Part shown: positions 1-5,307 of the stretch, piece after piece
Numbering within the stretch: the stretch's first letter is position 1
Layout: each line of letters begins with the position of its first letter
Source of the DNA: Candidatus Nesterenkonia stercoripullorum
Lineage (GTDB): Bacteria; Actinomycetota; Actinomycetes; Actinomycetales; Micrococcaceae
Assembly: GCA_019114115.1 (NCBI GenBank)
Contig: DXGD01000386.1
Location: forward strand, 1-5,828
Direction: 5' to 3'
Length of the DNA stretch: 5,828 nt
Position numbers and translations under genes: made by a program
Notes under the pieces: generated by a model
What the model was told of the DNA's origin: nothing
Databases searched by the model: none
Seen by the model: only the letters and a program-made list of their open reading frames with translations

Positions 1-405
1 GAGTTCCTCGGAGATGAGAACGGGCACGTGCGGGCTCTCCGCGTCGCCGAGACCCAGTACAACGACGACGGCTCCCGCACACCACGAGCGGGCACCGAAC
101 GCGAGTTCCCCGCCGACCTGGTGCTGCTCGCGCTGGGCTTCACCGGCGCAGAGCAGGACACGCTGAAGGATCAGGTCCAAGCCGGTTTTGACAAGCGGGG
201 AAACCTCGCGCGCCGTGAGGACTATCAGACAGACGTCGACGGCGTCTTCTCGATCGGGGACGCCGGCCGTGGCGCATCCTTGGTGGTGTGGGCCATCGCT
301 GAGGGACGATCAGCTGCCAAGGCCGTCGACGAGTACCTCGAGGGGACGTCTCGACTTCCGGCCCCGGTGAAGCCGACCGATCGGGCGATCTCGCTCTCCG
401 CCTGA
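1..405 (+). CDS. gltD: Glutamate synthase (NADPH) small subunit, C-terminal part (5' end outside window)
   Basis: The frame is open from base 1 and gives 134 residues before TGA; the GTG at 28 is only an internal codon. GltD is the FAD/NAD(P)H-binding subunit of glutamate synthase. It passes electrons to GltB, which makes two glutamates from glutamine and 2-oxoglutarate in the cytoplasm. Visible family signatures are the strand LVLLALGFTGAE (residues 40-51) and GVFSIGDAGRGASLVVWAIAEG (residues 81-102). The latter is the FAD-contacting GD motif followed by the conserved VWAIAEGR helix, then DEYLEGTSRLPAPV near the end. In most relatives the segment before GD reads AGD; here it is IGD, a mild substitution. 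The rest of the gene, and presumably gltB, lies upstream of the window. Hairpins just after the stop suggest this is the last gene of its operon. The identification is firm; only completeness is unknown. Confidence 0.95.
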   Translation, partial: EFLGDENGHVRALRVAETQYNDDGSRTPRAGTEREFPADLVLLALGFTGAEQDTLKDQVQAGFDKRGNLARREDYQTDVDGVFSIGDAGRGASLVVWAIAEGRSAAKAVDEYLEGTSRLPAPVKPTDRAISLSA

Positions 406-415
406 GTCGAGTACG

Positions 416-440
416 CGGAACCTGCCGAACGGCAGTTCCG
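416..440 (+). terminator. Small hairpin 10 nt after the gltD stop
   Basis: CGGAA (416-420) pairs with TTCCG (436-440) and CTGCC (422-426) pairs with GGCAG (431-435). C421 is a one-base bulge and GAAC is the tetraloop. It lies directly upstream of a much stronger hairpin and probably belongs to the same termination or 3'-end protection region. No U-tract follows. Confidence 0.5.
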
Positions 441-443
441 TGA

Positions 444-492
444 GGCCCCGGTGGTCGCGGCGCACAGCTCGTCCGCCGCGACCACCGGGGCC
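444..492 (+). terminator. Strong terminator hairpin downstream of gltD
   Basis: A perfect 19-bp inverted repeat: left arm GGCCCCGGTGGTCGCGGCG (444-462), right arm its exact complement (474-492), loop of 11 nt. Only a weak T-rich stretch follows (TGGTTTGT, 497-504). Stems without a proper U-tract are common at actinobacterial gene ends. It separates gltD from the pyk promoter region. Confidence 0.8.
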
Positions 493-533
493 ATCGTGGT
501 TTGTCAAGGTATGAGGGTGGGGTCTGCCTGCGC

Positions 534-539
534 TAAGCT
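534..539 (+). promoter_or_regulatory. Candidate -10 box of the pyk promoter
   Basis: TAAGCT fits the actinobacterial TANNNT consensus and would start transcription near 546, giving a leader of roughly 85 nt before pyk. No good -35 sits 16-18 bp upstream. The TTGTCA at 501-506 resembles a -35 but is 27 bp away, so it does not pair with this -10. Among the few TA dinucleotides between the gltD hairpin and pyk, this one makes the best hexamer. Confidence 0.35.
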
Positions 540-620
540 CGTAGGTGGTTCCAGCTCTGGTCCAGTGTCGTGCCAGGGGAGATCAGCGGAGAACTATCCA
601 ACTGAACCGATCCCAACGAC

Positions 621-626
621 AAGGTG
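621..626 (+). promoter_or_regulatory. Ribosome binding site of pyk
   Basis: AAGGTG lies 4 nt before the ATG at 631. This purine-rich match supports that ATG over the out-of-frame ATG at 627. Confidence 0.6.
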
Positions 627-630
627 ATGC

Positions 631-2145
631 ATGAGACACGCAAAGATTGTGGCCACATTCGGGCCAGCCACTGCCGGGTACGAGACCACTCGAGCGCTGG
701 TGGAAGCGGGAGTGGATGTGGCCCGCGTCAATATGAGCCACGGCGACTACGCCGTCCATGAGGACACCTACAACACCGTACGCGAGGTCTCCAAGGACCT
801 GCGCCAGGCAGTGGCGATTTTCGCTGACCTCCAGGGACCCAAGATCCGACTGGGCCGGTTCATCGAGGGGGAGCATCTGCTGGCCGAGGGGGATCGCTTC
901 ACGATCACCGTTGAGGACATCGAAGGCACCAAAGAGCGCTGCTCGACGACGTTCAAGGGACTCCCCGGGGACGTCCACCCCGGTGACACTCTGCTCATCG
1001 ACGATGGCAAAGTGGCCCTGCGCGCAGTGGAAGTCACCGACACCGACGTGATCACCGAGGTCGTCGTGCCAGGAGCGGTCTCGAACAACAAGGGCATCAA
1101 CCTGCCCGGCGTGGCAGTCTCCGTGCCCGCGCTCAGTGAGAAGGATGAAGAGGACCTCCGCTGGGCTCTTCGGACCGGCTTCGACATGGTCGCCCTCTCC
1201 TTCGTCCGGGACGCCGCCGATATCGACGCCGTCCACCGGATCATGGACGAAGAGGGACGCCGCGTCCCGGTGATCGCCAAGCTCGAGAAGCCGCAGGCTG
1301 TGGACGCGCTGCAGGACGTCGTCGACGCGTTCGACGCGGTGATGGTCGCCCGTGGTGACCTCGGCGTCGAGCTGCCGCTGGAAGAGGTCCCGCTGGTCCA
1401 GAAGCGTGCCATCGAGCTGGCCCGTCGCTGGGCGAAGCCTGTCATCGTGGCCACGCAGGTGCTGGAGTCGATGGTCGACAACCCCCGCCCGACCCGCGCG
1501 GAAGCATCGGACTGCGCCAACGCAGTGCTCGACGGCGCGGACGCGGTCATGCTCTCCGGAGAGACCTCAGTGGGCAAGTACCCCGTCCGGACGGTGGAGA
1601 CGATGGCCTCGATCATCGAGACCACGGAGACCAAGGGGCTCAGCAGGATCCCGGCCCTGGGCACCAAGCCGCGCACTCGCGGTGGTGCCATCACCCGTGC
1701 GGCAGCCGAGATGGCCGATCAGCTCGAAATCCGCTATCTGGCAACGTTCACCCGCTCGGGCGACTCGGGCCGCAGGCTCTCCCGGCTTCGCCCCCAGCAG
1801 CCGATCTTCGCGTTCACGCACAAAGAGCACACGCACAACATCCTGTGCCTGAGCTGGGGTGTGCAGCCGCGCTGGGTCGAATTCGCCTCCCACACGGACA
1901 AGATGACCGGCCAGGTTGAGAAGCAGCTGCTCGAAGAAGGCATCGCGCATATCGGCGATATGGTCGTCATCGCGGCCGGGTCGCCTCCAGGGCAAGCCGG
2001 CACCACGAACATGGTCAAAGTGCACCGGATCGGGGATATTCACGACGTCGGTGACGTGGACGAGCTGCACGGCGGGGATATCGCTCCGCCTAAGCGGGAG
2101 CCCGTCGGGCCGTGGCCCGCACGCTCGGCCAGCAGCGCCGTGTGA
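631..2145 (+). CDS. pyk: Pyruvate kinase
   Basis: A 504-residue cytoplasmic glycolytic enzyme that converts phosphoenolpyruvate and ADP to pyruvate and ATP. The barrel starts with KIVATFGPAT (5-14) and ARVNMSHGDY (31-40; R32, N34 and S36 are active-site residues). The lid (B) domain covers about 72-170. The barrel resumes with VIAKLEKPQAV (214-224), which carries the catalytic Lys217 and metal-binding Glu219. Next come ARGDLGVELP (240-249, Asp243), ATQVLESM (274-281, Thr275) and RPTRAEASD. The C-terminal effector domain covers about 345-470 and ends in VHRIGD. Position 71, in LQGPKIRLG, is Lys where K+-dependent muscle-type enzymes have Glu (rabbit Glu117). From family knowledge this predicts K+-independent activity. 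A Pro/Ala-rich tail of about 32 residues extends past the usual end. The ATG start has an RBS. The gene is bracketed by terminators, so it is probably monocistronic. Confidence 0.97.
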   Translation: MRHAKIVATFGPATAGYETTRALVEAGVDVARVNMSHGDYAVHEDTYNTVREVSKDLRQAVAIFADLQGPKIRLGRFIEGEHLLAEGDRFTITVEDIEGTKERCSTTFKGLPGDVHPGDTLLIDDGKVALRAVEVTDTDVITEVVVPGAVSNNKGINLPGVAVSVPALSEKDEEDLRWALRTGFDMVALSFVRDAADIDAVHRIMDEEGRRVPVIAKLEKPQAVDALQDVVDAFDAVMVARGDLGVELPLEEVPLVQKRAIELARRWAKPVIVATQVLESMVDNPRPTRAEASDCANAVLDGADAVMLSGETSVGKYPVRTVETMASIIETTETKGLSRIPALGTKPRTRGGAITRAAAEMADQLEIRYLATFTRSGDSGRRLSRLRPQQPIFAFTHKEHTHNILCLSWGVQPRWVEFASHTDKMTGQVEKQLLEEGIAHIGDMVVIAAGSPPGQAGTTNMVKVHRIGDIHDVGDVDELHGGDIAPPKREPVGPWPARSASSAV

Positions 2146-2220
2146 CGCTAGCGCGGTGCAGGCGGCGCTGTATATGCGGCTGTCTATGAGCCAGTGAATA
2201 TGCAGCCAGCGCGGTGTCAC
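2133..2220 (+). repeat. Short imperfect direct repeats at and after the pyk 3' end
   Basis: CAGCGCCGTGTGAC (2133-2146, spanning the pyk stop) matches CAGCGCGGTGTCAC (2207-2220) at 12 of 14 bases. GCTAGCGCGGTG (2147-2158) matches GCCAGCGCGGTG (2205-2216) at 11 of 12. ATATGC also recurs at 2172 and 2198. This may be a remnant of a small duplication in the 3' untranslated region; no function is evident. Confidence 0.4.
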
Positions 2221-2258
2221 GGCCGCTGGACGATGCCTCGCAGCAGCGCCTTCGCAGT

Positions 2259-2300
2259 AACGCCCTAAGGTTCCGGCGTCATCCGGGGCCTTAGGGCGTT
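2259..2300 (+). terminator. Terminator hairpin downstream of pyk
   Basis: AACGCCCTAAGG (2259-2270) pairs perfectly with CCTTAGGGCGTT (2289-2300). The stem continues inward with TTCCGG against CCGGGG, including two G-U pairs, to give 18 bp around a 6-nt loop (CGTCAT). The following sequence is only weakly T-rich (GTTGTGCTGT). A smaller 7-bp stem, TGTGCGG/CCGCACA (2305-2311 with 2322-2328), comes right after. The main hairpin insulates pyk from the next gene. Confidence 0.85.
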
Positions 2301-2381
2301 GTGCTGTGCGGATGACGAGCCCCGCACACCGGCTGCCGGACAGGCGGAGGGGTGCATCGGTTCGGGCACCTGGCCGGGGAC

Positions 2382-2397
2382 TGTGTTCTGGAGCACA
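2382..2397 (+). promoter_or_regulatory. Imperfect palindrome upstream of the Nramp-like gene (possible operator)
   Basis: TGTGTTC-TG-GAGCACA has arms matching at 6 of 7 positions. The TGTG-N8-CACA outline has the length and outer bases of CRP/GlxR-type sites (TGTGA-N6-TCACA), but both inner positions differ. It overlaps where the -35 of the downstream promoter would lie, a position suited to repression. It could be chance; no DtxR/MntR-like box was seen here. Confidence 0.25.
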
Positions 2398-2400
2398 CCC

Positions 2401-2424
2401 ATGGTGTTAATCTACCGGCCATGA
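2401..2424 (+). CDS. Possible 7-codon leader peptide overlapping the Nramp-like start
   Basis: ATG at 2401 opens a mini-ORF, MVLIYRP, whose TGA (2422-2424) overlaps the ATG at 2421 as ATGA. GGAG (2390-2393) lies 7 nt upstream of its ATG, a normal Shine-Dalgarno spacing. It contains a TTA codon, which is rare in such GC-rich genomes. If the mRNA starts upstream of 2390, this would couple translation into the transporter gene. However, the best -10 box lies inside the mini-ORF, which would exclude it from the transcript. It is offered as an alternative to the leaderless model. Confidence 0.2.
   Translation: MVLIYRP
2408..2413 (+). promoter_or_regulatory. Candidate -10 box for a leaderless Nramp-like mRNA
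   Basis: TAATCT matches TANNNT and ends 7 nt before the ATG at 2421. Transcription would therefore begin at or next to the A of the start codon. It is the only TA-containing site between the pyk terminator and the gene. No clear -35 is present, and no Shine-Dalgarno sequence lies close before 2421. Leaderless mRNAs are frequent in actinobacteria. Confidence 0.5.
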
Positions 2425-3824
2425 ATGATCCCTCATCACCGCAGGGCGCGCACTCGGGCCCTGAGCCGGACAACGTCCCGTCCGCCCACCTCGGCAGCAA
2501 TCGGGCGAGTCATCCCGCAGACAATCCGCCGGACCGCCCGCCGGACGGGACAGACAGGGCCACCGGTAGCGAACCGGGCAGCGAAGCCAGCGGCCCCCGC
2601 TGGAAGCTCGTCGGGCCCGGCCTCGTCGTCGCCGCGACAGGCATCGGGGCAGGTGACCTCATCGCCACACTGGTCGCCGGGAGCCGGTTCGGGTACACGC
2701 TGCTGTGGGCCGCCGTCGCCGGTGTGCTGATCAAGATTGCTCTGGTCGAGGGCGCCGGGCGCTTCACCCTCGCAACCGGGCGCACGATCTTCGAAGGATG
2801 GCGCTCCCTGGGCGTCTGGACTGCGATCTACTTCGGTCCCTATATCATCGTGTGGGGCTTCGTGTACGGAGCTGCGGCAATGTCGTCGACGGCGCTGCCG
2901 CTGAACGCCCTGTTCCCCGGCGTCCCGATCTGGGTCTTCGCTGGGATCTCCGGGCTGATGGGCGCCGCCATCGTCTGGTACGGCAAGTACAAGGCCTTCG
3001 AGTACATCATTGCCTTCTTCGTCGGCCTGATGTTCCTGACCGTGGTCGGGTCCGCGATCGTCACCGTGCCGAACCTCGCCGAGATCGCCCGTGGCATGAT
3101 CCCCACCATTCCCGAGGGAGCGCTGATCTACACGCTCGGGATCGCCGGCGGCGTCGGCGGCACCATCACCTTGGCAGCCTATGGGTACTGGCTGAGGGAG
3201 AAGGGCTGGTCCACGCCGCGGTGGATGCGGGTGATGCGTATCGACAACTCCGTCGCCTACGTCATGTCGGGCATCTTCGTGGTCGCCATGCTCATCGTCG
3301 GAGCCGAGCTGCTCTACAGCGCGCAGATCACCATCGCCGACGGCGATGCAGGCCTGGTCGACCTGGCGGAGGTGCTGGGGGACCGGTACGGCACCTTCAT
3401 GGCGTACTTCTTCCTCATCGGCTTCTGGGCCTCCTCCTTCTCCTCGATCCTCGGAGTGTGGAACGGCGTCTCGATCATGTTCGCCGACTATCTCGGAGTG
3501 CTTCGCGGGCTCCCCGAAGACGATTCGCGCCGTCGGCTCGGCGGAACCTACTACAAGGGCTATATCGTCTGGCTGACCATCCCTCCGATGGTGCTGCTGC
3601 TCCTGGGGCGGCCCATCGGCCTGATCGTCGCCTACGGCGTGCTGGGCTCGCTCTTCATGCCCTTCCTGGCCGCGACCCTGCTCCTGCTGCTGAACTCGCG
3701 CCATGTGCCGAAGCAGTGGCGCAATGGGTGGCTGCTGAACAGCATCATGGTGGCGGTGCTGGCCATCTTCGTGACCCTGGGCATCAATGAGCTGGTCGGT
3801 GCTCTGAGCCCGCTCTTCTCTTGA
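2421..3824 (+). CDS. Nramp-superfamily membrane transporter, noncanonical ion-site motifs
   Basis: A 467-residue polytopic membrane protein with about 11 hydrophobic segments. It resembles the actinobacterial proteins usually labelled 'Nramp family divalent metal transporter'. The fold signature is GPGLVVAATGIGAGDLIATLVAGSRFGY (65-92), the family's first half-helix region. Canonical Nramps have DPGN there; this protein has GAGD (76-79). The sixth-helix region, LGIAGGVGGTITLAAYGYW (239-257), lacks the canonical MPH. Transport of Mn2+/Fe2+ therefore cannot be assumed, and substrate and coupling ion are open. Residues 1-60 form a Pro/Ser/Asp-rich, probably disordered cytoplasmic tail. Start choice: ATG 2421 fits a leaderless promoter. 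An in-frame GTG at 2352 would add 23 residues, but its GGAGG is only 1 nt away, so I prefer 2421. The 3' end overlaps the convergent MFS gene by 41 bp. Confidence 0.85.
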   Translation: MNDPSSPQGAHSGPEPDNVPSAHLGSNRASHPADNPPDRPPDGTDRATGSEPGSEASGPRWKLVGPGLVVAATGIGAGDLIATLVAGSRFGYTLLWAAVAGVLIKIALVEGAGRFTLATGRTIFEGWRSLGVWTAIYFGPYIIVWGFVYGAAAMSSTALPLNALFPGVPIWVFAGISGLMGAAIVWYGKYKAFEYIIAFFVGLMFLTVVGSAIVTVPNLAEIARGMIPTIPEGALIYTLGIAGGVGGTITLAAYGYWLREKGWSTPRWMRVMRIDNSVAYVMSGIFVVAMLIVGAELLYSAQITIADGDAGLVDLAEVLGDRYGTFMAYFFLIGFWASSFSSILGVWNGVSIMFADYLGVLRGLPEDDSRRRLGGTYYKGYIVWLTIPPMVLLLLGRPIGLIVAYGVLGSLFMPFLAATLLLLLNSRHVPKQWRNGWLLNSIMVAVLAIFVTLGINELVGALSPLFS

Positions 3825-5097
3825 GGAGGTAGGCCGCCAGGAGTGCCCCGCAGCCGGCGGCGGTGACGACGGCGAAGAGGCTCACCGCCTGGGAAATCCC
3901 CAGCGCCTCCGTCAGTCCTCCTAGAGCCAGCACCGGAATCGCGCTGCCCAGATAGGTGACGATGTAGATCTTGGTCACAGTGGAGCCGTGCTGTGCGGGG
4001 GAGACTGCTGCGGTGGCGGCGCCGAAGGCCGTCGCGAAGGCAATGCCCTGGCCGATCCCGGCCGCTGCACACGCGCCGATGACCAGGGCGGCACTGCCGA
4101 TGGCCCCGCCCCAGGCCAGGACGCCCATGCTGATCATCAGCAGGAGCAGGCCGCCGGGAAACCGCCACGCCCCGTGCAGCGGGAGCAGCTGCGCCAGAGC
4201 GGAGGTGACCAGAGTGATCGCCGCGAGCATCCCGATGGCGGCCCGGGAGTCCACGCCGAGCGTCGCGGAGAAGAACGACGGCGCCAGGGAGAGGCAGAAG
4301 CCGAAGACCGTGAAGCTGAGAAACCCCATCGCCGCAGCGTGCCAGAAAGTACGCGTCTGCCGTCCTGCCTGCGTGCCCGGCCCCACCTGAGCATCAGGTC
4401 CCACCCGGGGTCGCCGTCCAGCGTCGGGCGCTGGAGCGGCTGCTGGCTGCGCAGCGGCGGCAGGCGCAGGCTCCGGGGGCTCACACGCCCAGTAGGGGGC
4501 GGCCAGGATGATCGCTGGGACCAGCAGGACCAGCATGATCGCGACGATCGTGAATGGCGTCGCCACAGGGTCCCCTGCCTGGGAGAGGGCTCCGCCGACG
4601 ATGGGTCCCATCGCCACGCCCCCGGCGCTGGCCACGAGGGTCAGCCTGCTCGCCACCGGCGGGCCTCCGGAGCAGAGTGCTCTGAGCGCCCCCGAGGCGA
4701 TCCCTGTGGCGCAGGCGATGGCGACTCCCTGGAGCGCCCGACCCAGGCTGAACCACAGCAGCGACGGCGCATAGGCGAGCCAAGCTGTGGCGAAGGCAGC
4801 GATCAGCAACGAGGTCACCAGCACGGTGCGACGATTCGTCACATCGGCGAACCTCGTGAAGATCACTAACCCCGCAATGAGGCTGAGCACGTAGCTGGAG
4901 AAGGCGATGGTGGTGCCGACGGGGCCGAATCCCAAGCGCACCTCGAGCAGCGGGAAGAGCGGCGTCGCCAGGTTCGCGCTGACGAGCAGCGTGAAGAGGG
5001 CCAGGCCGGCCAGCGCTGCCCGTATAGCGGGGCGGACTGCCGCCGGGGGTGGGGCTGCAGTCCCGGTAAAGGGCGCGGAGGTGTGCGCAACGCTCAC
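3784..5097 (-). CDS. Major facilitator superfamily (MFS) transporter, probable exporter
   Basis: A 437-residue inner-membrane protein with two six-helix bundles (about 25-200 and 250-425), a typical MFS length. Helix 1 contains ANLATPLFPLLEVRLGFGP (41-59). The loop after helix 2, FTRFADVTNRRTVLV (80-94), is a degenerate motif A that keeps the Asp and the Arg pair. LGRALQGVAIACATG (118-132) is the motif B-like helix 4 with its conserved Arg, and GPIVGGAL (164-171) resembles the motif C region. A 45-residue Ala/Pro-rich linker (206-250) joins the halves. The start is GTG at 5097-5095, with AGGAAAGG 8 nt upstream and no longer in-frame start. The gene diverges from an Lrp/AsnC regulator, which probably controls it. 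By analogy it may move an amino acid or related metabolite, but the substrate cannot be read from the sequence. No terminator is visible near its 3' end, which lies within the Nramp-like gene. Confidence 0.88.
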   Translation of the reverse strand: MSVAHTSAPFTGTAAPPPAAVRPAIRAALAGLALFTLLVSANLATPLFPLLEVRLGFGPVGTTIAFSSYVLSLIAGLVIFTRFADVTNRRTVLVTSLLIAAFATAWLAYAPSLLWFSLGRALQGVAIACATGIASGALRALCSGGPPVASRLTLVASAGGVAMGPIVGGALSQAGDPVATPFTIVAIMLVLLVPAIILAAPYWACEPPEPAPAAAAQPAAAPAPDAGRRPRVGPDAQVGPGTQAGRQTRTFWHAAAMGFLSFTVFGFCLSLAPSFFSATLGVDSRAAIGMLAAITLVTSALAQLLPLHGAWRFPGGLLLLMISMGVLAWGGAIGSAALVIGACAAAGIGQGIAFATAFGAATAAVSPAQHGSTVTKIYIVTYLGSAIPVLALGGLTEALGISQAVSLFAVVTAAGCGALLAAYLLKRRAGSEHRPAH

Positions 5098-5105
5098 GGC
5101 GTCGT

Positions 5106-5113
5106 CCTTTCCT
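5106..5113 (-). promoter_or_regulatory. Ribosome binding site of the MFS gene
   Basis: On the complement strand AGGAAAGG lies 8 nt before the GTG start at 5097. This supports GTG as the true initiation codon. Confidence 0.65.
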
Positions 5114-5126
5114 GCGGAACTCCCTT

Positions 5127-5191
5127 GTGGGGAGCTGCTGGTCGTCGTTGCGGGGTGATGCCTCGACGATCGTCATGCGGGGGTGGGGAGC
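5127..5191. repeat. 9-bp direct repeat flanking a 10-bp palindrome in the MFS leader
   Basis: GTGGGGAGC occurs at 5127-5135 and 5183-5191, 56 bp apart, and both copies are followed by a CTGG. Between them lies the perfect palindrome GACGATCGTC (5165-5174). All sit between the MFS start and the probable promoters, so they would fall in the MFS 5' leader or act as protein sites. The role is unknown. Confidence 0.35.
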
Positions 5192-5232
5192 ACTGGCCGC
5201 TGCCCCGTACATACTCAAACTGACCTGCCCAG

Positions 5233-5276
5233 ATTGTGCAAGTGTTCGGCAGAATATTGTGCGATATGCTCAATAT
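5233..5276. promoter_or_regulatory. Candidate Lrp/AsnC-type operator region
   Basis: An inverted repeat, ATATTGTGC (5254-5262) and GCTCAATAT (5268-5276), matches at 8 of 9 positions around a 5-bp centre. The half-site ATTGTGC is repeated directly at 5233-5239 and 5256-5262, 23 bp apart and so about two helical turns. The region is clearly more AT-rich than its surroundings and lies between the divergent MFS and Lrp-family genes. This is where an autoregulated Lrp/AsnC protein, which binds as multimers to phased half-sites, would be expected. That this regulator binds here is inference. Confidence 0.5.
5265..5270 (+). promoter_or_regulatory. Candidate -10 box of the Lrp/AsnC gene
   Basis: TATGCT fits TANNNT and would start transcription near 5277, about 30 nt before the ATG at 5308. 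It lies in the centre of the inverted repeat 5254-5276, so binding there would block the promoter. No convincing -35 is seen. On the opposite strand TATTCT (complement of 5251-5256) and TATGTA (complement of 5208-5213) are possible -10 boxes for the MFS gene, also without clear -35 partners. Confidence 0.3.
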
Positions 5277-5307
5277 CTCCACGAGCTACTGACTGAAAGT
5301 GCGCAAA

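Noticed and set aside
501..506. TTGTCA as -35 of the pyk promoter
   Set aside because: The nearest acceptable -10 (TAAGCT at 534) is 27 bp away, and no TANNNT hexamer lies at 16-18 bp spacing.
570..605. 11-codon upstream ORF (GTG at 570) in the pyk leader
   Set aside because: It has no Shine-Dalgarno sequence, no notable codon run and no overlap with pyk; chance explains it.
768..1694. 308-codon open frame on the complement strand
   Set aside because: It is antisense to the highly conserved pyk gene, with a Ser/Thr/Arg-rich translation and no family resemblance.
2206..2229. Hairpin CCAGCG/CGCTGG as a regulatory RNA
   Set aside because: Only six pairs with a 12-nt loop, and it lies upstream of a far better terminator. 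No riboswitch pattern could be recognised, and a leaderless downstream gene would leave it outside that mRNA.
2352..2420. GTG at 2352 as start of the Nramp-like gene
   Set aside because: GGAGG ends only 1 nt before it, too close to act as an RBS. The 23 added residues look unlike a family N-terminus, and the promoter-like TAATCT lies downstream of it.
2436..3704. 422-codon open frame on the complement strand
   Set aside because: It lies wholly antisense to the Nramp-like gene. Its His/Asp/Gly/Glu-rich translation has no recognisable domain, which is typical of shadow frames in high-GC DNA.
3823..3830. Perfect Shine-Dalgarno string GAGGAGGT
   Set aside because: The GTG downstream at 3843 opens only 7 codons. 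The string is the complement of MFS codons for the LLK stretch near the C-terminus, so it is coincidental.
3988..4869. 293-codon open frame on the plus strand
   Set aside because: It is antisense to the MFS gene, has a low-complexity Arg/Gly-rich translation, and shows no recognisable fold or RBS.
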